Positions 1-10,539 of a stretch of DNA of 64,000 nucleotides are shown here, piece by piece. Source of the stretch: Cheilinus undulatus (Eukaryota; Chordata; Actinopteri; Labriformes; Labridae); assembly GCF_018320785.1 (NCBI RefSeq), contig NC_054876.1:24822212-24886211 (forward strand). The letters are read 5' to 3'. The notes under the pieces are model-generated. The model did not search any database. It had not been told where the DNA came from and saw only the letters and a list, made by a program, of their open reading frames with translations. A program made the position numbers and the translations under genes. Position 1 is the stretch's first letter, and every line of letters starts with the position of its first letter.

Positions 1-53
1 AAGCACAAGAATGAAGTCGCTGCTTCAGAGAAATTGTAGAAAATAAACAATAA

Positions 54-916
54 TTTATTAAGTTTAAACGTCACACATTTTAATCAAGTGAAACCAAGAG
101 TGAGAGAAAATAAATAATTAAATAAGGTGATTAAGGGCTGTATAGCCTACTGGATCTGCGCCATATATCAAATATATAGCTCACCTGTAATACTCCAAAA
201 CACGTTCACATCAAAATACTAAAATATAGCAGCAGCCAAAGCCACACGGAGGTGCCTCGTATAATATGACGGTGTCATTTCCATTTCTAAATAATTCAAG
301 ATAAACAGACTCAGTGTGTGATACCCTGTGAAAGCGTAATGATTCATATTTGTGCGTCAATGATTATCACACAGTTCACGGACAGAGAGAAGTTTGCAAA
401 AAATGTGTTATTGTTTTCATCATTGATCTCACAATAGTCGGAAAAAATAAGTGAAAAAAAGACATTCCGGATGTGAGCCAGTGATGTAAAATCCACAAAA
501 ACAGTCATTTTCTTCATACAGCCTCAGTTTAACACCACTGTAAATGAAAAGAACCAGCTGAGGCCATTTAAACTCCTTTTTAAAAAAAGTGATCCCTGAA
601 TGTGACAGACTGCCAGGGTGGAAAGTTCATATCTAGTGAGTGCAAGAAACACCAACAACAACATCAAAATCTGCCTCCTTACGGATCATTAACACAATCA
701 TTAATCAGTCCAATATTGATCAATAAATATGAAAAAAGTGCAACAAGGAGGAGTGAGTGACGGGAACAGGAGACATAGTAAAAGTCTTTTTGCAGATAAT
801 CCCAGATGAGAGGTGAGGAGCTGTTGATAATCCCTGTTAGTTAGGCTACTTAGGCTATTATTAATCACTCGATCAAAAATGTAGTAGGCTATTTTATTCA
901 TGATGATGTGTGAAAC
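54..916 (-). other. Probable POU4F3 3' UTR
   Basis: This stretch follows the POU4F3 stop. It is AT-rich with no coding signal on either strand. A minus-strand AATAAA lies at 59-54 (TTTATT on the plus strand), giving a candidate 3' UTR of about 860 nt. Another AATAAA lies about 25 nt after the stop, which is implausibly close. The boundary is inferred only. Confidence 0.4.
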
Positions 917-1855
917 TCAGTGCGCCGCAGAGTATTTCATTCGTTTCTGTTTCTGCCGCTGGTTGCAAAACCACACTCGAACCACGTTCTTTTTCAGGTC
1001 CAGTTTCTCCGCGATGGCCGCGATTTTTTCCGAGGAGGGCCGAGGCTGGATGGCAAAGTACGCCTCCAAAGAGCGCTTCTCTGGCGCAGCGATGGACGTG
1101 CGCTTTCGTTTCCTCTCGGCCCCATTGAAAAGGTCCGGCTTGCTACTTTTCTCCCGGTACGCAGCCTCTGCTTCCTCCAGCCAGGCCTGCAGCACCGGCT
1201 TCAGCGCGATCATGTTGTTGTGGGATAAAGTGAGGGACTCGAACCTGCAGATGGTGCTCTGGCTCAATGACCCTACTCCGGGGATCTTAAGGTTGGCGAG
1301 CGCGGATCCCACGTCCGCCTGGGTCACCCCAAGTTTGATCCTCCTCTGTTTGAAGCGCTCGGCGAAGGCTTCCAGCTCCCTGGGATCAGACTCCACGTCG
1401 TTGACGCACGCCATGCCACCGTGCACGGACAGAGAGTGAGGGTGCGCCATGGTGGCCATCGCCTGGTGCAGCTGCCCCATAGTCTGCAGGTGGTGATGGG
1501 GATGCTGATGGTGGTGCGCCGACGTGGTCATCCCAGGTGGCTCCGGAGCTCCCATCCCGGTCACGGCCAGGCTGTTGGAGAGATGATCCAGGAGGTCCCC
1601 GGCCTCCAGGGTCTGTCCGAGGTGGTGGTGGTGATGGTGGTGGGAGGCGATGGTGGAGGGGACGTGGGAGATGGGCACGGTGGTGGAGGAAGAGGAGGAG
1701 GCTGAGGTGCAGGGGACACTGCTCATGGTATGGTAAGTCACGTCTGGTTTGAACGGGTGACTCTTGCCGTGAGAGACAATGCTGTCAGCAGCCGCCAGAG
1801 CCTCTGCCCGTGCCAGCAGGCTCTCATCAAAGCCTCCGAATATATTGCCCTGCAG
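917..1855 (-). CDS. pou4f3: POU4F3 coding exon 2 (POU-IV box, POU-specific domain, homeodomain)
   Basis: 312 codons plus stop in one exon, including both DNA-binding domains. The His- and Ser-rich spacer (codons around 1700-1450) is the variable part of the gene. The one-intron structure is typical of POU4 genes. Confidence 0.96.
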   Translation of the reverse strand: MQGNIFGGFDESLLARAEALAAADSIVSHGKSHPFKPDVTYHTMSSVPCTSASSSSSTTVPISHVPSTIASHHHHHHHLGQTLEAGDLLDHLSNSLAVTGMGAPEPPGMTTSAHHHQHPHHHLQTMGQLHQAMATMAHPHSLSVHGGMACVNDVESDPRELEAFAERFKQRRIKLGVTQADVGSALANLKIPGVGSLSQSTICRFESLTLSHNNMIALKPVLQAWLEEAEAAYREKSSKPDLFNGAERKRKRTSIAAPEKRSLEAYFAIQPRPSSEKIAAIAEKLDLKKNVVRVWFCNQRQKQKRMKYSAAH

Positions 1856-2324
1856 CTGCAAGCAAGAGTGCGCATAGTGGAGTCAGTGGGGAATTCTGTC
1901 AGGCAGCGCTCAGGATCTAAAAAACATTTTCCAAAGGCAAGCAGCGCCGAGGAGAGGAGAGAACCCTCCTCAAAGCGCAGGTCATAAAAATTAATATGAA
2001 AGCAAGAGCATTGCTCGAATAGACATGTGGATGAGAGAGAGGGGGAGGAGGTGAGGGTGGTGGGAGGGGGAGAGGGGGAACGCAGACAGAGGAGAGGGAA
2101 AGAGAGAGAGGATAGAACAAAGTCCTGTCAAATCAACTTTACAGACATTTTTCAGCGTGATATTTCCCCTTCCACTCTTCCACCCCCGACCTCAAACGTA
2201 CCTGCGGGCCGGGCAGGCACACTCTGCGCATGCCCTCCGAGCCTGAGTGCAGGCCGGGATACTTTGACGGCTCGTGCAGGGCCGGGTGCATGGAGAAATG
2301 CTGCTTGCCGTTCATGGTCATCAT
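917..2324 (-). CDS. pou4f3: POU4F3 (Brn-3c) POU-homeodomain transcription factor, complete
   Basis: Two coding exons on the minus strand: exon 1 is 2324-2202 and exon 2 is 1855-917 (stop TGA 919-917), joined in phase 0 with a CAG|GTACGT donor and a TTGCAG acceptor. The 353-aa product starts MMTMNGKQHF. It carries a POU-IV box just after the junction (GNIFGGFDESLLARAEA), a run of seven His near residues 113-119, a POU-specific domain at about 194-271 and a POU homeodomain at about 289-348 with the recognition helix VVRVWFCNQRQKQKR, ending MKYSAAH. The family binds AT-rich sites in the nucleus; POU4F3 is needed for inner-ear hair-cell differentiation and survival. The N-terminal wording (MRRVCLP, LQGNIFG) matches POU4F3 rather than POU4F1 or POU4F2, and the RBM27-LARS1 neighbourhood agrees. 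The size is close to human POU4F3 (338 aa), with extra His-rich spacer. The start is the first of two tandem ATGs, as in mammals. Confidence 0.96.
1856..2201 (-). other. POU4F3 intron with candidate POU4 (Brn-3) site
   Basis: 346-bp intron. On the coding strand it is pyrimidine-rich over 2030-2110. At 2000-1981 it contains TTCATATTAATTTTTATGAC, which resembles the Brn-3 half-site arrangement (GCAT-like plus TTAAT). POU4 genes are known to autoregulate; this site is a visual match only. Confidence 0.3.
2202..2324 (-). CDS. pou4f3: POU4F3 coding exon 1
   Basis: Encodes residues 1-41, from MMTMNGK to CLPGPQ. Reading on past the CAG|GTACGT donor at 2202/2201 would leave the conserved sequence at once, which fixes the exon end. 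An in-frame upstream ATG at 2405 exists, but the residues it would add (starting MAVCPLPSR) have no counterpart in POU4 proteins, so the start at 2324 is preferred. Confidence 0.93.
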
Positions 2325-2560
2325 CCTCCTCCCTGCAAGCAGCGCGCGAGGAGTGTGGCCCCTGACATTAAAAGGCAGCCGAGAGGGAAGCGGACAGACA
2401 GCCAAAGAGCTCCTCTGCTCTCCTTCAACAGACAGAATGAGCTGTTAACATCGGGCAGCGCCTCCCGGCATCCCTCTCTTCCCCTCTTCCTCCTCCTCCT
2501 CCTCCTCCTTGTCTTTCAGCCTCCCTCCTCCTCCCCCTCCCTCACCCACTCATATGCTCA
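2325..2560 (-). promoter_or_regulatory. Region upstream of the POU4F3 start (5' UTR and putative promoter)
   Basis: On the coding strand there is a long purine tract made of GGA repeats (plus-strand CTC/TCC run about 2484-2545) about 160-220 bp before the ATG. There is a TTTTAAT motif about 45 bp before the ATG and an E-box CATATG near 2552. The transcription start cannot be placed from sequence alone. Confidence 0.4.
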
Positions 2561-4592
2561 GTTTTCAAGTTGCAAAATGCTGGCCTTTGTGCACAAATGT
2601 CAAATAAACCCAATTATTAGCAGTGTTACATCCTCATTATTTGTTATTCTTGAGAGGTTTATTGTGTGGCCATGTGGTATATTTCACTCTTGTGGCAGTT
2701 TAACTAAAATTCTCACCAAAATGCTGAAAAAGTTTAGGAAGAAATAACCACTGATGTAAGTTTCTGGAATTTCAGCACCATGGACAGCGCCACATGGCCG
2801 AGGGCAGTGCTGGTTTGAAGAAAGAAGGAAGAGAGAAGAAAGAACAGACAATGAAAAGAGGTGACTAAAAGTGAAAGAACTGATAGAAAGATACCAATTA
2901 TAATTAATTTTTTTGTGACTGTATAAACAGAAAATGTATTGATTTATAAGTACACTGCTTTGACAATTCAAACAGTTGTTTCCCATGCCAGTAAAGCTCA
3001 CTGAATTGAACTGAGATAGGCCTGCAGATTTCTGACCCAGGTGTCTGACTCCCCTCTCCCCCCATGTGAACAAGCATCCTCGGGGCAGCTATACTCAGGT
3101 GGCCGCCTTGTTTGAACCTACACTTCTGCGGTGAACAGACCGAAAGAGGAGCCGGGGCGGGCAGAGGTGGGCCGATGACACAGCGGGTCCATCTGATCCT
3201 GCAGGCCACCTCTCTGGTTCCCCAGACTGTTAATAATTCAGCAGCATGGTGGCAGGCATCCATTACCATGTTGGCATGTTCTCATTCATTACACAGATTA
3301 AAACAGGCCAAGGTCTCTTCTTCTCACCAGGTGAGCCTGTTGCATGCTGGGGAGAGAAAGAAAATACATCAACCTAACATGAATATGAGCATTTTATGTT
3401 CCTGCAAAAGATGATCTTTCATTCATTAAATATTACATCTTAAGAGGTTTGTATGTGAAATATAACTTCCTGCCATAATAAAATGTCAATCTTCTCAAAA
3501 TAAGTCCACATGTAAAGCTCCCAAAGGGATCCCATGATGTCCCTCTTTTGCCCTCATGTCACCCTTTCCAGAGCTTTTGCCTTAATAGCTGTTATAGCCA
3601 GGATCATTCATATTTAAGCAGTCATTGTTTACAACTCTGTCATCTCTGTTCTGTTTAGATTCTGAAGATTGAGTCTGACATGTTTTATGGAGAGTGTTTT
3701 CATATTTGTCCCATCTGGCCAGCACACACTCTCCACTACGTGATCTAGCTTTTCTGTCACTGCATTCATCCCTTCATTAACAGATTTCGGTCAGTAAGTT
3801 TCACTTTAGTTTAAAGTTATCACAACTGAAAGTTCCCTCCTTTTTCTTAATTTAATATGACTTCATTATGGACTTGTGTAGCTCTCATGCCTTGAACTTC
3901 AGCAGATCTTTAAGATGTTCAATTTTAATCTCCTGCAAGAACTCAAACAGGCAACACATTCAAACAAAACAATACTGACTTAAATGAACCCCATGGGTGG
4001 TTTTATTAATTTTGAGGCTCCAAGCAAAGAGCAGTAAGAGGCTCTTCTTCAGTATTTACCCATCACCTCATAGATGAGAAACTAACAACTCAGTCTCCAC
4101 ATCTCAACAGTTTAACACTCTATGAGACAAGAAAAGAAATTAACAATTTATGCTCACTACAGCTGTAGTATCGGGTCTTTTGTTGCAAGCCATGATTCCA
4201 ACAATTTATTTCACACCATTGTACCACAGAAATCCCCTGTTGTATGGATTTCATGTTTCAACATAACTCTACCTGCTATAATTAGTTTGATATGAAGCAG
4301 GACTTTCTGAAGTGCTTGAACTCAGTAGGGATCTTTTGGTTTATCAAACCCCTTTTTCAATTTCTCTATTTTGTTATGAGATCCAGAAACCTTATCAATA
4401 CTCTAATATTCATCTTAAAGTTTTGTCTCATATCTTCAGGTGCTGCTTCATAATCTTGACTTGTCATTAAAAAAAAAATACTAAAAAAAGGTACAACTAT
4501 TTCAATAAGAATTAAAAGTCTGGATGCCTTGACTGGCCCTTGTTGATGTCATTTTGTTAAAGTTTCTTTCTTTTGGTTAAGTGTTTATAGAG
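2561..4592. other. Intergenic DNA upstream of POU4F3
   Basis: AT-rich, no convincing exon on either strand. The only recognisable piece is a probable LINE 3' tail at 2932-3030. The remainder shows nothing I can name. Confidence 0.5.
2932..3030 (+). repeat. 3' tail of a teleost retroelement (fragment)
   Basis: An ending of the type CATGCCAGTAAAGC followed by GAATTGAACTGA. It matches in layout a second copy at about 34660-34800 (CATGCCAATAAAGC, then GAATTGAATTGA and a GA-rich tail). I recognise this layout as a common fish retroelement end, but cannot name the family with certainty. Confidence 0.45.
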
Positions 4593-5620
4593 GTGCCCAC
4601 AGATCTGGCTGGGCCCCTGACAAACCCAAAGAATGGGCCTTCCTCAGTTATAGTTTATTGATAGTATTGATGCATGTGTGCCAGATCAGGTGCAATGGTG
4701 CTAGCATCCTTGCTAACAGTTAATTCATTTTGGTAATGAAAAGTATGCCAAGATATTACTGGGTTTCTGACATTGAAATAATTAAATGGTTCCACTTTCT
4801 AACCCCTTTTAACCACATTTCCAACCATTTTGCCACTTTTTTGGGGCAATTTTGTGCAAATGTATACACATGTATACCCATTTTTTGTCACTTTAAACAA
4901 AATTGTCCCATTTTAACCCCTTTTCATTACTTTTTCAACCAGTTTTCCCACTTCAAAACATTTTGCGACTTTTAACCATTTTTGCTACTTTAAAAACCTT
5001 CTCTGCCCACATTTGCCTCTGTAAATCCATTAATCCCATTTCACCAACTTCCACCCATTTCTGCCACTCGCTCCGCTTTTTTCTGCTGCTTTTTTGCTGA
5101 TTCTGCCTATTGTTGCCTCCGTTGATCCATTTTCGCCACTATCAACCCATTTTTCCCACTCTCTTTGCTCATGTTCTGCTACTTTTAACCGCACCTTGCT
5201 ATTTGTCATGCCCAATTTTGCCACTTGATACCCTTTTTTCCACTTGCGATCCCTATTCACCTTTTTTCAGCCAGTTTTTCTACCTATTTTCCCATCTATT
5301 AATACATTTTTGCTACTTGTAGTCATATTCTGCTACTTATAAAACCCTATTTCACCACCTTTTCTGCCTTTGTTTGTTGCATCTTTAATCCATTTTAATT
5401 CTTCCTTAAGAAAAAGGGTTTACATTTTTAAAAGTCTATATTCAAAGGCATACATTAATAAAAATATTTGTTGCTTTGATAGGAGTGGTTATTATTTAGG
5501 CAATATTTGGTTATAATTGCTATACTTAACAGTAGATCATGACTTTGCTGACCTCCATGGGCCCCCAATTTGGCTGGGAAAGCGCTCCCCTTTATCCCCC
5601 TTATGTGTGGCCTTGCACTT
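4590..5620 (+). repeat. Minisatellite-cored interspersed repeat, copy A
   Basis: Three parts. A unique-looking left arm of about 150 bp contains CTGACAAACCCA, AATGGGCCTTCC and GCTAACAGT. An imperfect tandem core (about 4800-5400) has a roughly 20-22-bp unit like CCATTTTTGCCACTTTAAAC. A right arm contains TTTGCTGACCTCCATGGG followed by CCCCCAATTTGGCT. All three parts recur in the same order and orientation at 16700-18100. Pyrimidine-rich frames through the core give long but low-complexity open frames that are not genes. Confidence 0.75.
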
Positions 5621-6880
5621 AAATCTAAATCTGTTTTCAAAGATGCCGTATAAATTAATTGATTGTTTGCCTAGATAACTACACAGACAGAAAGACAGAT
5701 TTATATCATTTAGCCCATTAAGAAAGATGTTTTTCCCAAAAATTACTTTTGATATTATTATTCTGTGAAAATGGAACAAAATTTGTCAGCATTATCAGAA
5801 AATCTATCTAAAGAAAATGGCTATTGTTTTATCATTAGCAGGAAATAATTTCAGAGTTGTAAATTAGTTTCCTTTCATATGATAATAATTTATTCTAGAC
5901 TTTGAGACATCTGCCATGACAATTATGGAAAAGCACTTTGCCAAGACAAAAAAGACACTATCTACAGTGGCATGGCATTCCTGATCCCTGATAAACATGA
6001 CTGATAACAAGAAATAATGTCTTTTTCCACATTTCAGTATGGGGTTCATTAACTTTGTTTTTTTGTTTTTTTTTTCAAAATAGCAAATTATCACTTTTCT
6101 TTAGATCAGGACATTAAGAAAAAAAAGAAATAATTCTAACATTGCTGGTTCCTCTACCACACAGTCACCAGGCTATCATGGGCTCCATCTGCCAGGAGCT
6201 GAACTGTTCAGGCTCCCGTTTGAAATCTCTTCCCCAGAGGGGAGCCAAGAGTCCCTGCATTAAACCAAACAGGCTGCAAGTGTTTTCACTTGACTTCCTA
6301 AAGTAAGAAATGCTCATGCATTATTCAGTGATATTTTAATATGTCGTAGTCCTGGGGTGCTGTAATTAAACAGAGCATCAGAGGTCCTTCCTGTGATGTG
6401 GTGGCATTTGTTTGGGGAGGAGAACTGGTGTTAAAAGTGATGCTCTTAGTCATGATTGGCCTATTCTCCTCAGTTTGATCACACAATAGATTGACTCATA
6501 ATAATTTGTTAAATTTAACTAAACAAATAAGCTTGCAAAATGTCTACACTGACAAACTGTATTTTTCTCCAAGCCAGGTTACTGAGTATAGATTAATGAG
6601 AATAAAATATAGCATCAGGCTGTAACATAACAAAATTGAAAAATAAAAAAAAAACGTGGGATCTGGATACTTTCTGAATGCAGTGTTTCGATTCTTATAA
6701 TTGATTTTAATCAGTTGAGTTTAGACAGATATTTACTGCCAATGAACATGTAAGATAAGATTTATTTTTGCTCAGTTTTATTTTGCAGGTCTTTTTTTTT
6801 TTTTGCATAGGTTGAAATACTTCCCATTACTTGATTTTAATGGTAATTTAACGTGTTATGTTGGTGTTTTCTTTGGTTTC
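5621..6880. other. Intergenic DNA, upstream of POU4F3
   Basis: No exon-like sequence. The part at about 6140-6460 is less AT-biased than its surroundings and repeat-free. It contains an E-box CATCTG/CAGATG at 6186-6191 and a homeodomain-type TGTAATTAAAC near 6360. It lies about 3.8 kb 5' of POU4F3 and could be a regulatory element, but nothing here proves it. Confidence 0.35.
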
Positions 6881-7400
6881 AAAAGAAAACTATTTGATGT
6901 GGTGCACTCTGCCTTCAAGGCTGCGATTGGCGGAGTGATATCGCTCAGCGAGTGTGTCATGGCGCGAATCTTACTACACACGATACTGACGTAAGAGTTC
7001 AAGACGCTGTGTTGAGGTCGTCCTCGTGCTCTTGCCTACTCGCATCTTTAAGATATATTCAGTTTAACAGTTGCTACCACTGTTGTAATTAATAAAGTCA
7101 TTTTCATTCAGTTTTGACAATTATAAACCATAAATAAGTTCTACATGAGGGTAAACAGTTCCTTCTTACTTACATTATCAACAAGCCTCTCATCTGTACC
7201 ATACGTAAACGGACGCTAAATGACATTGTGGAGCATCCATCTCCAGGCCAGTCTGTGAATATTTTCAATTTAACTGATGCACTTTCTGATGGGGCATAGA
7301 CTACGACCCGGCCGACCAGAAGACTAATTCTGCGCATGACAGTCAGTAAAGCAACGAGGCAACGTTTTTCAAACCAACTTAAGAACATAAGTGAAAAACT
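6880..7400. other. Unexplained CpG-containing island (possible promoter or solo LTR)
   Basis: An island with many CpGs in AT-rich intergenic DNA. It includes an inverted CCAAT box (GATTGG, about 6925), a CRE-like TGACGTAA at about 6987 and, further right, AATAAAG near 7090. The combination resembles either a small promoter or an LTR (U3 boxes followed by a polyadenylation signal). I could not identify matched LTR ends or a protein. Confidence 0.3.
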
Positions 7401-7633
7401 GTAAGTAGTTCACCATAAAAATAAAGGACACCAGACAAAAGTTTCAGGTTATGTTTTCTGGAATGCTTTTGCTTTCTTTTCCCCCTTGCCAATGATAACT
7501 TTTTTTTTGTCAATTTTCTTTCTTTAACTCAAAATTTTCTCTTTTCTTTATCTCTCCGAGATCCAATTCAAATCTTATTTTTTCTTTTCTCTCTTTTTTT
7601 TCGTTGGTTTTACAAGCACCCCATTCCTCTGTC

Positions 7634-10437
7634 TTTATTGGCAAAAGCAAACATGCTAGTAAATTAGAAATCCTTTTTTTACAAACAAAATACATGAAGA
7701 AAATACATCCACATCCTGCAAATATAAACAGTAACAAATCCAAAACTATTATTCAATAAACATTTTACATGTTTTTACACCATTGTGTGATAGTAGCATA
7801 CAGAAGATATTTAAAAAAAAAAAAAGTGGGGGAGAGACTGTCCCTGAATCTTCACTTAGATGAGCAAGAACCCTGCCAGTCAGGGTTTGTCCTTTAAAAC
7901 AGCCAGAGACCTCAATTAAGAAAACAAAGATCCATGAGGAAAACATATTGAAGTACAGGGTGCAAATGAGAAAAGCTTTCGTTTCCATTGCACACCTGAC
8001 TGAAACCATGATGGTGGAGACCAAAACATGAGTTCATATGTTTCAACTGGGAAATGAGGTCACTAGCAAGAGGGCTCTTCAATCATCAGTCCACTGTGAG
8101 ATATGTGATCCAAACAAGAGTGCTACCAACATTAGGTGGGAGGAAAAACGTAAAGGGGTTCAGACTGTTCTGCACATGATGCCAGACAACAAAGTTGTGT
8201 TGGAAAGTCTGTGTTAGTGACTTTATACACATGCAAGCAGAAATCTGCATGTATATTCACATTCAGGTTCCTATACACATGTCGATTTCTACATGCATGC
8301 TTGTAAAGGCTGGTTATTGGATATGATTGATTAAAGTTGAGTTATGATAAGCATACATCAAACAATTCATTAGGTTGGATGTAAACAGATAGAAGTTACT
8401 GTCCTCCATGTATTTTTATACACTGAGCACATTTTAGTATTAAGTGTTTCCCACACAGACAATACTTGGGCAGGCAACCAAGGTATATTTACAGCACCCC
8501 CCAAGTATTACTTCTGACTTTTTTTTGTAAGTTTATATGTATCTGCATATTCAAGAGACATCCACTAGAACATCCCTCTGGTAAAGCACTGATTGACTTG
8601 CCACATCACGTGAAAAACTGAAGAGTTCATCAGCTCTTTGCTGTTGATATTATCTGTACTCTTGCACTAGGATAACAGAGTTACACTACCTCATCAACAA
8701 TAATCCCTCTTACTCGCAGCTCACCCGCTATAACTATCACTTGAAGTTATCTGAGTATCTTTATACAACGTACTGCTGATGAAAACTGTCAAAAGAGTAG
8801 AAACACAAAAAAATTAATGTAAAGAATGAGGCAGGGTAAGATGGCCATCCCTACCGCCCAAGTACAGTGCCATTCTGTGGGAAACACCCATATGATTTTA
8901 ATACATTAGATTCCTCCCACCTTTCTAAAATACAGTAAATGCAAAGAAGGCAAAAAAAGTAGAAATTTGTCATGAAAGGCGCACATTGTTGGAGTCCTTT
9001 CTGACAGTGTTTCGTTGGAGGCACAGCTGCACCAATGCACAAATGCGGTGCACGACTCCAAGAGAATTTTCCGTCACCGAGAGCCTTCAGAGTCAGCAAT
9101 CTGCGACTTTCATGACAAATAACAGCTTGGACTGGTTGAACAAAAAAAAAACTGCAAAACCTTACATACAAGCAGAGATGCTGGGCACTCTTGCTTGACC
9201 TTCCCCTCTGACACAACCTCCCCATTTATGTCAAATGACAGAAAAAGAAACTTACAAAAACAAAACACCAAGAAAAAAAAGAACAGTAATTTGTCTTTCA
9301 AGCATTTACAAAATTTACAAAAGTAAATCACAAATATTGTAAAAATTCAGCCAACTGCTGATTGTGTAAGGCAAAGAAATTATGTTTATATATATTAAAA
9401 TCAACTGTTCCGTATTACATTCAAACACCTGTCTTTAGATCTCACATTTCTGAAATGGGTGATCTGATCCTTGTCCTGGCAGGCCTTTTGGACGTTCAGG
9501 AAACAAAATGACACAAGTGAAAAATGTTACACACTCTTAGAAAATGTAGAACACCTGTGCAGGTGTTTATATTTACACAGAGTGGCACTAAACATTTACT
9601 GAGCAAAAAATACAAGCAGGGAAATCTGAGTTAGTACAAGACTGTATGTGAAGTGAATGGACACAGCCATTTGTAAACATAGTTACATAGTTTGGATTTT
9701 CCTATTGCACTGGTATCCTTCTGTACCTGCACTGGCTCTAATTTAGTCAGGATACAGTATTTTTATTTAGGAATGCAACATGCACAAAGAGGCATGTATT
9801 CATGCCAGGACAGAGAAGCCGCTGTCAAACATATGTAGATTCTTTATCATTTTGGATTGGCCTAAGCAAACTGAAACAAACTGTGAGAGCAAAGTGAAAT
9901 GGAAAACCACACTATACTGTGCTGATACAGGTTCTGCACGGTGCATTTACGCAGTGGAAAAATAAATAAATATCTCTCTGGTAGCCAGAGAGAACGTTTT
10001 ATCTGTGCAGGAATGGCAGTCCCTGAACTGAGGACAAGGTTTTTCAAAAAGTGGTGAGAAAAGAGCTTAAATACAGTATGTATAAAAATACCTATTCACA
10101 GTAGACACAAATGTTGTGCATTACTGATATTTATCATCTGGTAAGCACACTGAAACTTACATAGGATTTTCTATCTACAAGAACAACTTAACATTTATCC
10201 TTCTCAGCAAAAGTGAGATGTTTTAAATAATTGTTGAGTCGAGGGATACAAAAACTGTCCTCCCTCAGAACTTCTTTTCATGTACAAGAAAGTAAGGAGC
10301 TTTTACTTTGATTAGAGTCTAAAATTACTTCTTGTGAAAATACTGTAAAGGAAAAACTAAAGTGTGAGTTCTGTTGAATTGATTCTATCTGCACACATGG
10401 GGGAAAACTGCTGATTCTCCTTGAGAGCATCATGCCT
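7634..10437 (-). other. Probable RBM27 3' UTR
   Basis: About 2.8 kb after the RBM27 stop, with no repeats I recognise and no coding signal, which fits a long 3' UTR. A minus-strand AATAAA at 7639-7634 is followed by a GGGGTGCTTGT stretch, a fair polyadenylation site. Two minus-strand Pumilio-type TGTAAATA motifs occur at 9577-9570 and 8493-8486. Shorter ends, for example an AATAAA near 9762, are equally possible. Confidence 0.4.
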
Positions 10438-10539
10438 TCATCGTCTCCAAGATCGGCTTTCGTACTCATCATCTTCATCGTCATCCTCTTCCTCCTCCTC
10501 TTCTTCCTCCTCACCAGGCAAGTAAGAGCTCGCTTCCTT
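10438..10539 (-). CDS. rbm27: RBM27 last coding exon (acidic tail)
   Basis: 34 codons: [11 protein letters not shown], an acidic Glu/Asp run, then EYESRSWRR and a TGA stop at 10440-10438. The final residues are identical to mammalian RBM27, which anchors the 3' end of the gene. Confidence 0.95.
   Translation of the reverse strand, partial: KEASSYLPGEEEEEEEEEDDDEDDEYESRSWRR

Noticed and set aside
900-1439. Long plus-strand open frame (179 codons) over POU4F3
   Set aside because: It is exactly antisense to the conserved POU domain; codon bias of the real exon keeps the opposite strand open. No family resemblance.
1421-1752. Plus-strand Gly/Val/Arg-rich frames
   Set aside because: Antisense reading of the His- and Ser-rich codons of POU4F3.
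2325-2405. Upstream in-frame ATG (2405) for POU4F3
   Set aside because: Would add 27 residues with no counterpart in any POU4 protein; the MMTMNGKQ start is the conserved one.
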